Positions 5,954 to 6,481 of a DNA stretch of 6,481 bases are shown here, in pieces (the stretch's first letter is position 1; each line of letters opens with the position of its first letter). The notes beneath the pieces were generated by a model, which saw only the letters and a list, made by a program, of their open reading frames with translations, was not told the origin of the DNA and searched no databases. A program made the position numbers and the translations under genes. Where the stretch lies: positions 1-6,481 of the forward strand of contig JAUSFR010000016.1 in NCBI GenBank assembly GCA_030649775.1, given 5' to 3'. The stretch is from a bacterium (lineage in GTDB: Bacteria; Patescibacteriota; Minisyncoccia; Phycocordibacterales; UBA10002).

Positions 5954-6059
5954 GCCAAAGAACATCACGGGGTTTCTGCCCATTCCAGTGCGAGTTCTGC
6001 GCACCGCAACTTTTCATGACGAGAAAAGATGGCGCTTTTCTAACGACATAGAAGCACAT

Positions 6060-6199
6060 ATGTTGTGGATAATCAAGGTAGGGTTTTGATTGATTTGTGC
6101 TTTGTTTGGGTTTTTGTGCAGTCTGTGCTTTGTATCTTTCCCGCCCCTAAAAGTGGACACCTTGCCTACGTTTAGGTATACTTCTGCCCACGTCCGTTT
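6060..6199. other. Spacer upstream of the two-helix gene, no gene seen
   Basis: This stretch has no supported coding region. It holds a 10-bp direct repeat TGTGCTTTGT (6096-6105 and 6124-6133) and an inverted pair CCTAAA/TTTAGG (6146-6151 and 6171-6176). The promoter of the gene at 5942 should lie here or just downstream, but I see no convincing -35/-10 pair. Confidence 0.4.
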
Positions 6200-6201
6200 T
6201 A

Positions 6202-6426
6202 GAGCCTGTTCATAATCTAATGCCTGAATGAAATGTTCAAAATTCGTTGCGCGACTTGTTTTTGTTTACAAAAACAGAAGTACCCGTGTGGTGAAAATCG
6301 TGGATTTTGAGGAAGCATATCGAGATACGCTGACGAAAAAGACGCGATTTGCAGCAGAATTTTGAACATTTCGGCAGGCAAGATATGTTTTAGGCTTTAT
6401 ACTGCGGTTAGATTATGAACAGGCTC
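6202..6426. mobile_element. 225-bp MITE-like element with perfect terminal inverted repeats
   Basis: The 22 bases at 6199-6220 and 6408-6429 are perfect inverted repeats; the element proper starts GAGCCTGTTCATAATCTAA and ends with its complement. TA flanks both edges (6200-6201 and 6427-6428), consistent with a TA target duplication. A second inverted pair of 16 bp, GAAATGTTCAAAATTC, lies at 6230-6245 and 6357-6372. An internal hairpin GTTTTTG-TTTA-CAAAAAC is at 6258-6275. There is no transposase, so it would be moved by a related full-length element. TA duplication suits IS5-group or IS630/Tc1 transposases; the family is inferred. Confidence 0.8.
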
Positions 6427-6429
6427 TAA

Positions 6430-6481
6430 GGACGGTTATTAACAACAGGTCAGGAAATAACCCTCGGCTCCCCCTTCGGAA
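6430..6481. other. Window edge, nothing supported
   Basis: The last bases contain an inverted pair GGTTATT/AATAACC. Minus-strand frames are open for only 9-13 codons from the edge before stops, so a gene end entering from beyond the window is possible but cannot be shown. Confidence 0.2.

Noticed and set aside
6430..6481. Possible 23S rRNA fragment on the minus strand (TTCCGAAGGGGGA plus a GGTTATT/AATAACC stem)
   Set aside because: It resembles a short piece of 23S domain I, but the expected following sequence is not found on either side of the MITE, and 50 bases are too few.
6438..6481. C-terminal end of a gene entering from beyond the window on the minus strand
   Set aside because: Two frames end plausibly (PKGEPRVIS-stop and SEGGAEGYFLTCC-stop), but they are too short to choose between or to support.
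1..6481. tRNA genes, CRISPR arrays, riboswitches
   Set aside because: I saw no cloverleaf with a T-loop, no regularly spaced direct repeats with unique spacers, and no recognisable riboswitch core.

Overview
The window is 6,481 bases of mid-GC bacterial DNA with four credible protein genes, all on the minus strand. It looks like a Patescibacteria/CPR genome, most likely from the Parcubacteria group. This rests on a Parcubacteria-type MBL-fold protein, an intein in a housekeeping gene, short GC-rich palindromes spread through genes and spacers, and AT-rich simple-repeat spacers. The placement is an inference from family knowledge, not a search. Stops are TAG, TAA, TAA and TGA, so the code is standard (table 11) and not the UGA-glycine code of Gracilibacteria/SR1.

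Layout, from high to low coordinates because transcription runs that way. (a) 6481-6060 has no supported gene. It carries a 225-bp MITE-like element (6202-6426) with 22-bp perfect inverted termini. (b) 5942-5199 encodes an unknown protein with two membrane segments, followed by a strong intrinsic terminator (5174-5136). (c) 5135-5026 is a spacer with a large imperfect palindrome. (d) 5025-4366 encodes an MBL-fold protein that seems to have lost most metal ligands and contains a peptide encoded by a perfect 18-bp palindrome. (e) 4278-3961 encodes a small single-pass membrane protein. (f) 3751-116 is gyrA, interrupted by a 394-residue HNH-endonuclease intein (3403-2222). (g) 110-1 is an AT-rich spacer of repeated GAAAATTGA-like words in both orientations.

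The gyrA product is DNA gyrase subunit A. The intein must splice itself out to restore an 817-residue subunit with the catalytic tyrosine, because it sits 11 residues before that tyrosine. The other genes show no obvious functional link to gyrase beyond a shared direction.

The most unusual structure is at the gyrA start. A 136-bp segment with 21-bp imperfect inverted ends lies exactly between two copies of the start-codon sequence (ATGG). Removing it in silico rebuilds a clean start codon with an AAAAGG ribosome-binding site 8 nt upstream. This suggests a small mobile element inserted into the gyrA start codon, leaving a four-codon upstream reading frame and a start codon that now lacks its own ribosome-binding site.
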